From assembly GCA_019115985.1 (NCBI GenBank), contig DXCN01000038.1, positions 1 to 64,000 on the forward strand: DNA of 64,000 nt, given 5' to 3'. The notes under the pieces are model-generated. The model did not search any database. It saw only the letters and a program-made list of their open reading frames with translations, and was not told the origin of the DNA. Position 1 is the stretch's first letter. The number at the start of each line of letters is the position of its first letter. This document shows positions 1 through 8,294 of this stretch, one piece after another. The position numbers and the translations under genes are program-made. This DNA is from Candidatus Rothia avicola (GTDB taxonomy: Bacteria > Actinomycetota > Actinomycetes > Actinomycetales > Micrococcaceae).

Positions 1-228
1 TGCGGGCAGGCGCATGAGCAGGGAGAAGAAGAGGAAGCGCCAGCCGTGGGTCAGCAGCAGGTCGCGAATACGGGTGCGGGCGTACTCGGTTGAAATGCGC
101 AGACGAGTGACGCTCTCCCGCAGGTTATTCCGCAGGTCAGGGTTACTGGGCCGCTGGCGGTCACGCCGGTAGCCCAGCCCCGTGCGGGGGGAAGAGCTGC
201 GGTTCTTGGGGTTACGGTGGGGGCTCAC
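1..228 (-). CDS. N-terminal part of a predicted membrane protein (runs off the left edge)
   Basis: An open frame on the minus strand starts at a GTG (226-228) and stays open to the window edge, giving 76 codons. Its start overlaps the sbcC stop in a GTGA arrangement, so it is probably translationally coupled to sbcC. The visible product has a strongly basic, Arg/Asn/Ser-rich cytoplasmic N-terminus of about 60 residues. It then turns hydrophobic (THGWRFLFFSLLMRLPA), which looks like the start of a first membrane helix. A transporter such as an MFS permease is possible, but the visible part is too short to name a family. It would be the third gene of an sbcD-sbcC operon. Confidence 0.6.
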   Translation of the reverse strand, partial: MSPHRNPKNRSSSPRTGLGYRRDRQRPSNPDLRNNLRESVTRLRISTEYARTRIRDLLLTHGWRFLFFSLLMRLPA

Positions 229-3200
229 GCTGCTCCTGCGTCTGTGACCAGGGAGGACCCCTGGGGCGAGCTTGTAAGGACGATGTGCTTGTTAATGCGG
301 TTCTTCATCTCGGCCACATGTGAGATAAGGCCGATGACCCGCCCTCGCTCGCGCAGGGAGTCTATAGTGGTCATGACCTCTTCGAGGGTCTCATCGTCGA
401 GAGAGCCGAAGCCTTCGTCAACGAAGAGGGTATCGATGTCGATACCGCCGTTGGCCTGCTGCACAACGTCAGCAAGACCCAGTGCCAGGGCCAGGGAGGC
501 CATGAAGGTTTCGCCGCCCGAGAGGCTTTCGGGGCGGCGGCTGGCGTTGTGCCAGGCATCGAAGATGTCGATAGCCAGGCCGGATTTCTTGTTGCGGCCC
601 TCTGCCCGGTCGGTGTGTTCCAGGCGGTAGCGGCCGTGGGTCATTTTTTCGAGGTGCTCACTGGCTGCCTCGGCGACCTCGGCGAGCTGGTAGGCCAGCA
701 CATAGGACGTCAGCGTCATGTTCAGGCGGTTATCGCTGCCGGGGGCCGCTGTGGCGGACGCTGCAAGCTCGCGTTTGAGATGGGCGTCCTCCAGTAGCAG
801 GCGGCTCTTTTCTAGGGTCGCTTCGAGCAGGCTCAGCACCTCGTGCAGTTCCTCGCGGGCACCGGTCAGGCGGGTGGCATGGCTAATGAAGCTATCGCGC
901 TGGGCGCTGAGCTTGGCGATTGCTGCCTTGAGCTGGGCTAACTGTTCGGGGGTAGGTGGCTGACCGCCGTCCGCCTGGAGCTGGGCGATAGCTGCCAGGG
1001 CCGGGCTAGTGAGCTGGGCTGCGACTGCCAGGGTGCGGTCGCGGTGGGTGGTAATCTGCTGCTCTAGCTGGCTGGCCTGGGTCTTGGTGAGTAGCTGGGC
1101 TTTTACCTGCTGAGCGTCCTTGAGCTGGGCTTCTTGTAGGGCTCTGTGCAGTTCTTCCTGGGCAGACGTCTGAGCTTGGGCCTGCCGCTCCTGGTCGGTG
1201 TAGGCGGCGAGCAGGGTGGGCAGCTGCCTGGTCAGCCGGTTGAGGGTGGCGATACGGTCAGCGAAGCCGGGGCCCTGCCGGTGGGGCGCTAGCTCGGCTT
1301 CAAGGCTTTTTCTCTGAGCTGTGAGCTGGTGTAGTTTGGCCTCTTCGCTCGTGTGCTGGCGTTCGGCTTCGGCCAGGTCTGCCCGGCTGGTGTCGAGGGT
1401 TTCTTCGGCGGTGGCGATGAGCTGGGCGAGGGCCTTGCGGTGGGCAACTTCTGCCTGGGCCTGGCTGAGGCTCTCCTGGGCAGAGGTAAGGGCTGCTCGG
1501 GCTTCTTCGAGTTCGGGTGTGCCCTGCTCTACCAGCTGGTTGAGGGTACTCTGGGCTGCGCTCAGGGTGGCAAGCGCCTGCTGGGCTTCTGCTTCTGCCG
1601 CGTCGCGCTGGTGCTTGGCGCGGGTGAGGGCTTCTTCGGTAACGGGTGGGGTGTTTTGGTCGTAGCTGGCGGGGGCGGGGTGGTCTGTGGAGCCGCAGAC
1701 GCTACAGGGTTGGCCATCAGTGAGGGTTTCGGCCAGAATCTGGGCGGCGGCGTCAAAGCGCTGACGCTGTAGTGTTTCAGCCTGGGCGGACGCCTTCCGT
1801 CGGCTTTCTTCGGCCCCTTGGGAGACCCGCTGGGCAGCTTCTAGGGTGGTGCGGGCCTGGGTCAGGCGGTCGGCAGCGGTGAGCCGGTCGCGGGCCTGGG
1901 CCAGCAGGGCGCGAGCAGCTTCTTCGCGGGCGGTAGCCTGCTCGGTTTTCTCGTAGTCCTGGCGCTGCTGGGTGAGGCTCTGCTGGGCTTCTTCCAGGGC
2001 CTGGGCGAGCTGGGTGCGGCGGGTATCCAGGCCTTTGAGGTTGCTGGTGCTGGCCTGTGCTTGAGCGGCCAGGTTGGCGATGTCTTTTTCTGCCTGCTGG
2101 TAACGGGTGATCTGGTCGATGTGGGCGCTGGTGAGTTCGCTCAGCTGCTGGCTGGTCACGTCGGTGAGGGTGGTCTCTAGGGCGTCCTGGGCTTGGGTGA
2201 GCAGGTCGTATTCGAGGGCGGTTTCGGTGAGGTTTTCCCGGGCGGACGCCAGGAGCGTGCGGGTGCTGCCCAGGTGGGTTTCTACCCGGTTTGCTGCCTG
2301 CTGATAGGCGGTTGCTGCCTGTTCAGCCGCTGTTACCCGAGGCAGGATCTCGGCAGCTACCCGGTGCTCTTCAAGGCGGGTGCGGCTGGCAGCTATCTGG
2401 CTCTCCTCCCTTGCCAGGGTTTCCTGTTCCTGGGTGAGCTTGAGATACGTAGCCCAGTCTTTTTGCAGCTGGGCGGTTTCGGTATGCTCGTTTGCCAGTG
2501 TTTCGAGGTCGTGGGCGGTTTTATCCCGCCGCTCTTCTAGGCTCTCGGTGAGGTCTGCTAGCTGGCTGAGTACCTGGCGCAGGTGGTCGGGAAGGTCCGT
2601 GAGGGGGGTAGGCTCGGTTTCTTCTGGTGTAGAAGAGCTTTCGGTGTCTTCGTTTGCCTCTTGCCCCAGGGCTTGGCGGGCCTGGTCGGCCCGGGCTGCC
2701 TGCTCGGCACGTTCTGCCCGCTGCTCTAGCACCCGCAGGTCCTGCTGGGCAGATTCAGCTGCAGCGGCGGCGTCCTTGGCGTATCTGTGGAGCAGGTCCT
2801 GCACCTTCTCGAAGTCCTCGGTGCCAAAGAGCTGCTTGAGCAGCTGCTCCCGCTCCCCGGAGGTAGCGACTAGGAAACGCTGGAACTGCCCCTGGGGCAG
2901 CAGCATGACCTGGTTAAACTGTTGGGCGTTGAGGCCCAGCACAGAGAGCATGAAGTCGCCGGCGTCCTTGTGGCGGGTGATGGCCGGGTCTGGTTCCCAG
3001 CTGCCGGTGGTGGCATCAAACTTCTCGATCAGGGTTTTGGCCTGCTCGCTGGTAATGCCCTCACCGCGTTTCTTGGGGCGCTCGTAGGCCGGGCTACGGT
3101 CAATCCGGTAGCGGTCGGTGCCGATGGTGCAATCCAGCAGCACCCGGGGCTGCGCATGGGGGTCAGCGAAGCGGGATTTTAGGTCGGTGCGTCCCGATGA

Positions 3201-3368
3201 GGTTGAGCCGTAGAGGGCGTAGCAGATGGCATCGAGGATCGATGACTTGCCCGAGCCGGTAGGGCCGTTGAGCAGGAAGATGCCCTCTCGGTTGAGGTCG
3301 TCAAAGTCGATGGTGACGGTGCCCGGGAAGGGGCCGTAGGCGGTCAGTTCTAGTCGGTGAATTCGCAT
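225..3368 (-). CDS. sbcC: SbcC exonuclease subunit (SMC-like ATPase)
   Basis: SbcC is the ATPase subunit of the SbcCD (Mre11-Rad50 type) nuclease, which cuts DNA hairpins and protein-blocked ends during replication and repair. The 1047-residue product has a Walker A (GPTGSGKS, residues 35-42), long Gln/Ala/Glu-rich coiled coils, and a zinc-hook CSVC near residue 554 at the coil apex. The C-terminal ABC half carries the signature LSGGET near residue 946 and a Walker B with FVDEGFGSL near residue 981. The length is typical of the family. Its ATG directly abuts the TAA of sbcD, so the two are cotranscribed and coupled. The gene is rich in repetitive coiled-coil codons, which explains long antisense open frames that are not real genes. 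Confidence 0.97.
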   Translation of the reverse strand: MRIHRLELTAYGPFPGTVTIDFDDLNREGIFLLNGPTGSGKSSILDAICYALYGSTSSGRTDLKSRFADPHAQPRVLLDCTIGTDRYRIDRSPAYERPKKRGEGITSEQAKTLIEKFDATTGSWEPDPAITRHKDAGDFMLSVLGLNAQQFNQVMLLPQGQFQRFLVATSGEREQLLKQLFGTEDFEKVQDLLHRYAKDAAAAAESAQQDLRVLEQRAERAEQAARADQARQALGQEANEDTESSSTPEETEPTPLTDLPDHLRQVLSQLADLTESLEERRDKTAHDLETLANEHTETAQLQKDWATYLKLTQEQETLAREESQIAASRTRLEEHRVAAEILPRVTAAEQAATAYQQAANRVETHLGSTRTLLASARENLTETALEYDLLTQAQDALETTLTDVTSQQLSELTSAHIDQITRYQQAEKDIANLAAQAQASTSNLKGLDTRRTQLAQALEEAQQSLTQQRQDYEKTEQATAREEAARALLAQARDRLTAADRLTQARTTLEAAQRVSQGAEESRRKASAQAETLQRQRFDAAAQILAETLTDGQPCSVCGSTDHPAPASYDQNTPPVTEEALTRAKHQRDAAEAEAQQALATLSAAQSTLNQLVEQGTPELEEARAALTSAQESLSQAQAEVAHRKALAQLIATAEETLDTSRADLAEAERQHTSEEAKLHQLTAQRKSLEAELAPHRQGPGFADRIATLNRLTRQLPTLLAAYTDQERQAQAQTSAQEELHRALQEAQLKDAQQVKAQLLTKTQASQLEQQITTHRDRTLAVAAQLTSPALAAIAQLQADGGQPPTPEQLAQLKAAIAKLSAQRDSFISHATRLTGAREELHEVLSLLEATLEKSRLLLEDAHLKRELAASATAAPGSDNRLNMTLTSYVLAYQLAEVAEAASEHLEKMTHGRYRLEHTDRAEGRNKKSGLAIDIFDAWHNASRRPESLSGGETFMASLALALGLADVVQQANGGIDIDTLFVDEGFGSLDDETLEEVMTTIDSLRERGRVIGLISHVAEMKNRINKHIVLTSSPQGSSLVTDAGAA

Positions 3369-4514
3369 TTAGTCGCTCGCTCCCCTGGTGCGGGCCTGGT
3401 CTAGGACGTCGGTGAGATAGGTGGCTTCAGCCTCGTTGAGGGCACGACCGCGGACGTGCTCATAGAAGGACTCGCAGATAGCCTGAACGCTCTGGCTCTC
3501 GCGGGTGCGGCGATAGCTGTGCTCTGGGCGGTTCTCAGCACCTTCGGGGGCGAAGAAAAGTTCCTGGACGTGCTCGTAGTGGGCTTTGAGCCTGTCGAGG
3601 GCAGCAGCTGGGCGCTCAGCATCGGTCAGGGTGATACTGACAAAAGCCCGACCGTAGGCCTCCACGGTGCTTTCTGCAAGCACCTCGTCGAGGGTGCCCT
3701 TGAGGGTTTTGAGCACCAGGTGGGTTTGCCAGGTATGTTCGCTCACCTCGGTAGTTCCGTCAGGGGCTACGTCGATGATCCAGGCCCCCTTACGGTGGTT
3801 TTGCTCGCTGAAAGAATAGGCCAGGAGAGAGCCGGAGTACCTGACGGTCTCGGTGACTTTCTGCCGCCCGTGCAGGTGCCCCAGGGCTGTGTAGCTGGCG
3901 GCGGCAAAGGTGCTCGCAGGTACCTGCTGTACCCCGCCTACCGAGATATCGCGTTCTGACTCTGAGGGCTCTGAACCCGTGGCAAAGCAGTGGGCAAGTA
4001 CCACCGTGGCGGCAACCTGGCGGGTAGCGGCGTCCTCTTCTACCCTTCTCATGGCTTCAGCCAGCACGCTCGCGTGGCTGGCCTCGGTGCCCCAGCGGGC
4101 AGCAATCGGGCGCGGCTCTAGGTAGGGTATGCCGTAAAAGGCCACCTCAAGGCCCCCGGCAGTCAGCAGGACGGGGTGGCCCACCTGGGTTTGCGAGGTC
4201 ACCAGGTGCACGCCCGCAGCACTCAGCAAAGAAGAGCCAAAGCCCAGGCGAATAGCCGAGTCGTGGTTACCGCTCGTTGCTACCACCTGCGCCCCGGCCT
4301 GCACCAGGCGGGTCAGGGTACGGTCAAAAAGTTGCACGGTCTCGGTGCGGGGCTGGGCCTGATCATAGACGTCCCCGCTAATCAGCACCACGTCGATGCC
4401 CTGTTCTTGAACCAGGTTCACCAGCTCATCGAGTAGCTGCTCGGCATAGGAGTGCAGGGAGGTACCGTGAAAGGTTCGGCCCAGGTGCCAGTCTGAGGTG
4501 TGCAAGATACGCAT
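3369..4514 (-). CDS. sbcD: SbcD exonuclease subunit (Mre11-type phosphoesterase)
   Basis: SbcD is the nuclease subunit that pairs with SbcC. The 381-residue product shows the metallophosphoesterase motifs in order: SDWH (7-10), GDVYD (47-51), GNHD (82-85), a LAHCF motif near 173 and GHLHG near 218. These supply the two-metal active site. The C-terminal part from about 270 is the capping/DNA-binding domain. The gene is first in the sbcD-sbcC unit. It is transcribed away from an ADP-ribosylglycohydrolase gene, with only 48 bp between the two starts. Confidence 0.97.
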   Translation of the reverse strand: MRILHTSDWHLGRTFHGTSLHSYAEQLLDELVNLVQEQGIDVVLISGDVYDQAQPRTETVQLFDRTLTRLVQAGAQVVATSGNHDSAIRLGFGSSLLSAAGVHLVTSQTQVGHPVLLTAGGLEVAFYGIPYLEPRPIAARWGTEASHASVLAEAMRRVEEDAATRQVAATVVLAHCFATGSEPSESERDISVGGVQQVPASTFAAASYTALGHLHGRQKVTETVRYSGSLLAYSFSEQNHRKGAWIIDVAPDGTTEVSEHTWQTHLVLKTLKGTLDEVLAESTVEAYGRAFVSITLTDAERPAAALDRLKAHYEHVQELFFAPEGAENRPEHSYRRTRESQSVQAICESFYEHVRGRALNEAEATYLTDVLDQARTRGASD

Positions 4515-4562
4515 ACCACCAGTTTAGTGGTCCCGCTCTTACCCCGCTTTAGAATAGGGAGC
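4515..4562. promoter_or_regulatory. short divergent promoter region, sbcD / ADP-ribosylglycohydrolase
   Basis: These 48 bp must hold the start signals of two divergent genes. An imperfect dyad (ACCAC at 4515-4519, GTGGT at 4527-4531) lies right in front of sbcD. An AT-rich stretch (TTTAGAATAGGGAG) precedes the plus-strand gene. So short a region implies very short leaders and possibly shared control. No promoter can be assigned with certainty. Confidence 0.35.
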
Positions 4563-5708
4563 ATGACTTCTGTTTTTCCTGCCCCCGATGCCCTCTCCCC
4601 CGCCTATCGGTCGGCCCTGCGCGGCTCCCTACTGGGTACCGCCCTGGGGGATGCGCTGGGCTACCCCCTAGAGACCAGCACCGCAGACCAGATTGCTGAG
4701 CACTGGGGCGGGCGTACAGGAGCCGACCTTATCGCGGCTATCGCCCGGGAACCCCTGCTCGTTTCAGACGACACCCAGCTCACCCTGGCAACCCTCGACG
4801 GGCTCACCGAGGTGCTGGAGTGGAACAACGAGGGCCAGGCAGCCGACGAGCTGGCCTGCATCTGGCTAGCCTACCTGCGCTGGTACACCGGCACCGGCCA
4901 CCCGATACCCGAAACCGCCCCCTATTCTCTTCCCCGCCCCCTCGATACGCTTCAGGTGATGCGCCAGAAGCGCGGCCCGGGCAAGGCAACCCTGGCAGCC
5001 CTTGCCACGGGGGAAATGCAGTTTATCTCTAAGACCATCAACCCGCAGGCCCTGGGCACCGGGGCTCTCATGCGCTCTGCCCCCTTCGGCTACCTGCCAG
5101 TGGCCGATGACGCTACCGTCATCAAGCTATCCGCCCACGCCGCGGCCCTCACCCACGGCCACCCCGAGGCAATCATCTCTGCAAGCGCCTACGCCCTGCT
5201 CATTCGCTACCTGCTGGGTAGCACCAGCCAGGGTGCCGGGCAAGCTCCCCGCCCCGGTGTGCTTGAAGCCTGCACCCAGCAGGTGCTGAACTGGCTGGGC
5301 ACGGTGGAACAAAGCCAGGCCCTGCCCGGCGATGCCGCGCTCACCCGCACGGCGCTGGGCACCGCCGTCCGCCTGGCTCAGCAAGAGGCGCAGGCGGCGG
5401 ACGCCCGCCCCCACTTCGGCAAACTCCTGGTAGCTCCCGATGTGCTCGGCTACGCCCTCTTCCTAGCCCTGCGGGCAGAGGGGGACGCTGCTGCGGAGAA
5501 GCTAAGCCAGCAGCAGGCAGTTGCTGAGGCCCTGGGTGCGGCAGTTGCTGTCACCGGCGATTCAGATTCTATCGGGGCTCTGGTCGGATCCCTGCTCGGA
5601 GCGCTCTGGGGCGACGATACTTTCCCGGCAGACCTCGCCCCTGCTACCGATGCCGCAGAAGCCCTGAACCTGATTGAGGAAGCCTGGTTTAAACAGCTTG
5701 GGGTGTAA
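4563..5708 (+). CDS. ADP-ribosylglycohydrolase family protein
   Basis: The family removes ADP-ribose from proteins, nucleic acids or small molecules using two bound Mg2+ ions. The 381-residue product has the expected metal motifs: GSLLGTALGDALG (21-33), SDDTQ (68-72) and a C-terminal GDSDSIGALVGSLLGALWG starting at about residue 332. The ATG at 4563 was chosen because it follows AGGGAG closely and puts the first conserved motif at the usual distance. An upstream in-frame start at 4500 would overlap sbcD. The substrate cannot be read from sequence. Its head-to-head position with sbcDC hints at a DNA-damage link, but that is only inference. Confidence 0.88.
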   Translation: MTSVFPAPDALSPAYRSALRGSLLGTALGDALGYPLETSTADQIAEHWGGRTGADLIAAIAREPLLVSDDTQLTLATLDGLTEVLEWNNEGQAADELACIWLAYLRWYTGTGHPIPETAPYSLPRPLDTLQVMRQKRGPGKATLAALATGEMQFISKTINPQALGTGALMRSAPFGYLPVADDATVIKLSAHAAALTHGHPEAIISASAYALLIRYLLGSTSQGAGQAPRPGVLEACTQQVLNWLGTVEQSQALPGDAALTRTALGTAVRLAQQEAQAADARPHFGKLLVAPDVLGYALFLALRAEGDAAAEKLSQQQAVAEALGAAVAVTGDSDSIGALVGSLLGALWGDDTFPADLAPATDAAEALNLIEEAWFKQLGV

Positions 5709-5716
5709 TGAGAAGA

Positions 5717-5914
5717 ATAACGCGGCAGGCTCGCGCTGGATGAAGCCCAGCAGATTCCGAGCGCGCGAGGAAACAAATCTGCGGGCGCAATAGGCGCAAG
5801 CCTGACCCTCACGCCCCGCCTTACGGCGGATTCTGTTCGCTCTTACGTGCTCGCGCGCTCGCACCCGCTCACTTCATCCCAGCCAGCAGCTTCGCTGCGA
5901 GCCAGCCGCGTTAT
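5717..5914. repeat. structured inverted-repeat element (copy 1 of family)
   Basis: This 198-bp intergenic element lies between two convergent genes. Its ends are inverted repeats (ATAACGCGGC at 5717-5726 and GCCGCGTTAT at 5905-5914), extended by GGCTCGC and GCGAGCC. Nested inside are GCAGATT/AATCTGC (5750-5756, 5776-5782), a CGAGCGCGCGAG pair (about 5758-5769 with 5849-5861) and a CCGCC-ttac-GGCGG hairpin (5816-5829). The right end covers the TAA stop of the phosphotransferase gene. The ends and a 16-nt core (GCCAGCAGCTTCGCTG, 5882-5897) recur at 50240-50337. No transposase is present. It could act as a bidirectional terminator, be MITE-like, or encode a structured RNA. Confidence 0.7.
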
Positions 5915-6792
5915 ACCGCAAGCACCTCGGTACGGTGGTCCAGGTACCATTCGTCGGCGCGTTCCACGGCCAGGCGTTGGATAGCTCCGCCCATGCCGTT
6001 GCGCATGGTGTAGGCCAGGGACTGCAGCGGTAGCAGGCGGGCCACTATTTTGGCGCGTTCTAGCTGGGTTTCATCGAGCGCTTTAGAGAGGGAGTCCCAG
6101 CCGTAGAAATTGCCCAGAGCTGCGTGGTCACCGGCTGCGTCCCCTACCGAGGCGTGGTCCCAGTCGATAACGCCGACCAGTTTGTCGCCGTTCCAGAGAA
6201 TATTGTGGCCGGCTAAATCCCCGTGGACGAGAACCGGTGGAGCAGGTTCCAGGGCCAGTACCCGGTCTATGGCTGCGTGGGCTACCTTCTGAGCACCGGT
6301 GAGCAGCTGGGGTACGACCTGCTCGCGCAGGAGCACCTCCCAGTTATCGCGCCCGCCCCAGTGCTCGTGCACCATGTCGAGGTAGGGCCCGTAGCCGCTA
6401 AAGTCTACCGAGTGGATAGCTTTGACCAGGGTGGCAAGCTGCTTGGCTGGGGCCGAACCCTGCAGGCGGGGCTCCCCCTTAATCCAGGTTAGCCCTACAG
6501 CGGTGAAGCCGTTTCGCGTGATAACCCGGGTGATAGGCCGGGGTACCGCAAAGGGGAGGTCCTGGGGTAGCCGCCGCAGAATCTCGGTGCGGCGGGCCAC
6601 CAGGTGCCCGGTCTGCTGGGTTTTGGCGATACGCACGCTCAGCTCCGCCCCCATGTTCACGATGATGTGGGCAGAGCCGGTGGTTCGGACGTCCCAGCGG
6701 TCGCGGGGGATGTTCAAACCGGCCTGCTCCATCACCGCCGTGACCACGGGAAGAGCCTTCATCTGTTCAAGAAGTGTAAGGTGCGCTGCCAT
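5911..6792 (-). CDS. aminoglycoside/macrolide-type phosphotransferase family protein
   Basis: This 293-residue protein has the kinase-like fold of APH/Mph enzymes. The Brenner-type catalytic motif HGDLAGHN lies near residues 189-196, followed by the metal-binding IDWD near 208-211 and a DAAGDHAALGN stretch. The N-terminal lobe has the basic, hydrophobic pattern of the ATP-binding part. Family members phosphorylate antibiotics such as macrolides or metabolites such as sugars or choline. The macrolide 2'-phosphotransferase branch looks closest by layout, but resistance cannot be claimed from sequence alone. It lies 22 bp downstream of rdgB and probably ends that operon. Its stop codon lies inside the inverted-repeat element. 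Confidence 0.8.
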   Translation of the reverse strand: MAAHLTLLEQMKALPVVTAVMEQAGLNIPRDRWDVRTTGSAHIIVNMGAELSVRIAKTQQTGHLVARRTEILRRLPQDLPFAVPRPITRVITRNGFTAVGLTWIKGEPRLQGSAPAKQLATLVKAIHSVDFSGYGPYLDMVHEHWGGRDNWEVLLREQVVPQLLTGAQKVAHAAIDRVLALEPAPPVLVHGDLAGHNILWNGDKLVGVIDWDHASVGDAAGDHAALGNFYGWDSLSKALDETQLERAKIVARLLPLQSLAYTMRNGMGGAIQRLAVERADEWYLDHRTEVLAV

Positions 6793-6814
6793 AGGGTACC
6801 TCGTACAGGGATTG

Positions 6815-7447
6815 TTACCGGGCCAGGGCGGCCTGTAGGTGGGGAAGAAGCTTGGCTAGGGCCTGGCTCCGGTGGCTGATGGCATTCTTCACATCGGCGG
6901 GCACCTGGGCGCAGGAGAGGCCAGCGTATTCTCCGGCAAAACCGTCGGCTGCCAAGATCGGGTCATAGCCGAACCCGCCCTCGCCGCGGGGCTCGCGCAG
7001 CAGGGTTCCGACAAGCTCCCCCTCTTCCACGGCCTCTATACCTTCGGGGGTAACCATCGAGGCTGCGCAGACGAAGCGGGCGCGGCGGTGTTCATCGGCG
7101 ATGTCTGAAAGCTGGGCTAGGAGCAGGTTGAGGTTGGCTTCATCGTCTCCGTGCCGGCCGGCCCAGCGGGCGCTGAAAATACCGGGGGCACCGCCCAGCA
7201 CGTCGACCGACAGGCCTGAGTCATCGGCAATAGCAATCAGGCCGGTAGCCGCAGCTACCGCGCGGGCCTTCAAGAGGGAGTTCTGGGCAAAAGTAACGCC
7301 GTCTTCAACCACATCGGGGGCACCTGCTGCACCGGCGTCGATAACCTCGGTGTCAACGTCCAGCCCCTCGATAGCGCCGCGTAGCATCTCGCGGAACTCG
7401 CGCAGTTTCCCCTGGTTGTGGGTGGCAAGAACGATTTTGGCGGGCAT
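6815..7447 (-). CDS. rdgB: RdgB/HAM1 non-canonical purine NTP pyrophosphatase
   Basis: The enzyme hydrolyses dITP, XTP and ITP to monophosphates, keeping deaminated purines out of DNA and RNA. The 210-residue product shows the N-terminal THNQGKLREF signature, DDSGLSVDVLGGAPGIFSA with its catalytic Asp residues, and GFGYDPIL. The C-terminal ISHRSQAL motif recognises the base. The length is standard. Its ATG overlaps the stop of rph by one base, an arrangement common in Actinobacteria, so the two are cotranscribed. Confidence 0.96.
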   Translation of the reverse strand: MPAKIVLATHNQGKLREFREMLRGAIEGLDVDTEVIDAGAAGAPDVVEDGVTFAQNSLLKARAVAAATGLIAIADDSGLSVDVLGGAPGIFSARWAGRHGDDEANLNLLLAQLSDIADEHRRARFVCAASMVTPEGIEAVEEGELVGTLLREPRGEGGFGYDPILAADGFAGEYAGLSCAQVPADVKNAISHRSQALAKLLPHLQAALAR

Positions 7448-8196
7448 TAGTCCTCCAGGGCTTCGCGCTGAACCCGAGCTAGCTGCGCGGTGCCGTGCAG
7501 GGCCAAGTCGAGTAGGGAGTTCAGTTCGTCGCGGTCGAAGGGGGCGCCCTCTGCGGTTCCCTGAACCTCAACGAACTTGCCTTCGCCAGTGACCACCACG
7601 TTCATGTCGGTCTCGGCGCGTACGTCTTCTTCGTAGGGCAGATCCAGCATGGGAACGCCGTCGATGATGCCCACAGAAATTGCGGCAACAGAGCCGGTGA
7701 GGGGCTTAGCCTTGGCCGGGATAATGCCCTGGGTCTGGGCCCACTTGATGGCGTCGGCCAGGGCGATGTAGGCGCCGGTGATAGCGGCGGTGCGGGTGCC
7801 GCCGTCCGCCTGGAGCACATCGCAGTCGAGCACGATGGTGTTCTCGCCCAGCTCGGCGGTATCGATGACGGCGCGCAGGGAGCGGCCAATCAGCCGGGAA
7901 ATTTCGTGGGTGCGGCCACCAATCTTGCCCTTGACCGATTCACGGGAGTTACGGGTGTTGGTGGCTCGCGGCAGCATGGCGTATTCTGCGGTGACCCAGC
8001 CGGTGCCCTGGCCCTTGAGCCAGCGGGGCACGCCCTCGGTCAGTGAGGCGGTGCAGAGCACCCGGGTGTTGCCGAATTCAATCAAGGCCGAACCTTCGGC
8101 GTTCTGTGACCAGCCGCGGGTGACGGTGATGGGGCGGAGCTGGTCGGGGGTGCGGCCGTCGCCGCGCAGGGTGGGTGCTGCCATGTTTTCTGTCAT
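7447..8196 (-). CDS. rph: ribonuclease PH
   Basis: RNase PH is a phosphorolytic 3'-5' exoribonuclease that trims tRNA precursors after the CCA end. The 249-residue protein begins with the family pattern [13 protein letters not shown] and contains [12 protein letters not shown], the [29 protein letters not shown] phosphate-binding region and [10 protein letters not shown], followed by the late VEVQGTAEG. Two in-frame ATGs lie close together (8196 and 8184). The longer one is kept, though the shorter is equally possible. It is coupled to rdgB downstream. Confidence 0.96.
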   Translation of the reverse strand: MTENMAAPTLRGDGRTPDQLRPITVTRGWSQNAEGSALIEFGNTRVLCTASLTEGVPRWLKGQGTGWVTAEYAMLPRATNTRNSRESVKGKIGGRTHEISRLIGRSLRAVIDTAELGENTIVLDCDVLQADGGTRTAAITGAYIALADAIKWAQTQGIIPAKAKPLTGSVAAISVGIIDGVPMLDLPYEEDVRAETDMNVVVTGEGKFVEVQGTAEGAPFDRDELNSLLDLALHGTAQLARVQREALED

Positions 8197-8229
8197 GGTT
8201 TCAGCCTAGCGTCTGTTGCCCGGGTCGCA

Positions 8230-8262
8230 CAAAAACACGGGCGCTTTTCGCTGCCCGTGTTG
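8230..8262 (-). terminator. intrinsic terminator after the MBL hydrolase gene
   Basis: A perfect 9-bp stem (AACACGGGC at 8234-8242 with GCCCGTGTT at 8253-8261) is followed on the minus strand by TTTTTG. It lies between the MBL hydrolase stop and the rph start, so it should separate the murI-MBL unit from rph-rdgB. Confidence 0.75.
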
Positions 8263-8294
8263 TCTGTATCCAGCCTTCTGCACAGGGGTGGCAG

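Noticed and set aside
217..3182. Long plus-strand frames opposite sbcC
   Set aside because: They follow the coiled-coil codon pattern of sbcC on the other strand, have Ser/Arg/Ala-rich nonsense products and no ribosome sites.
5717..5914. Insertion sequence at the inverted-repeat element
   Set aside because: It is only 198 bp, codes for no transposase and shows no clear target duplication.
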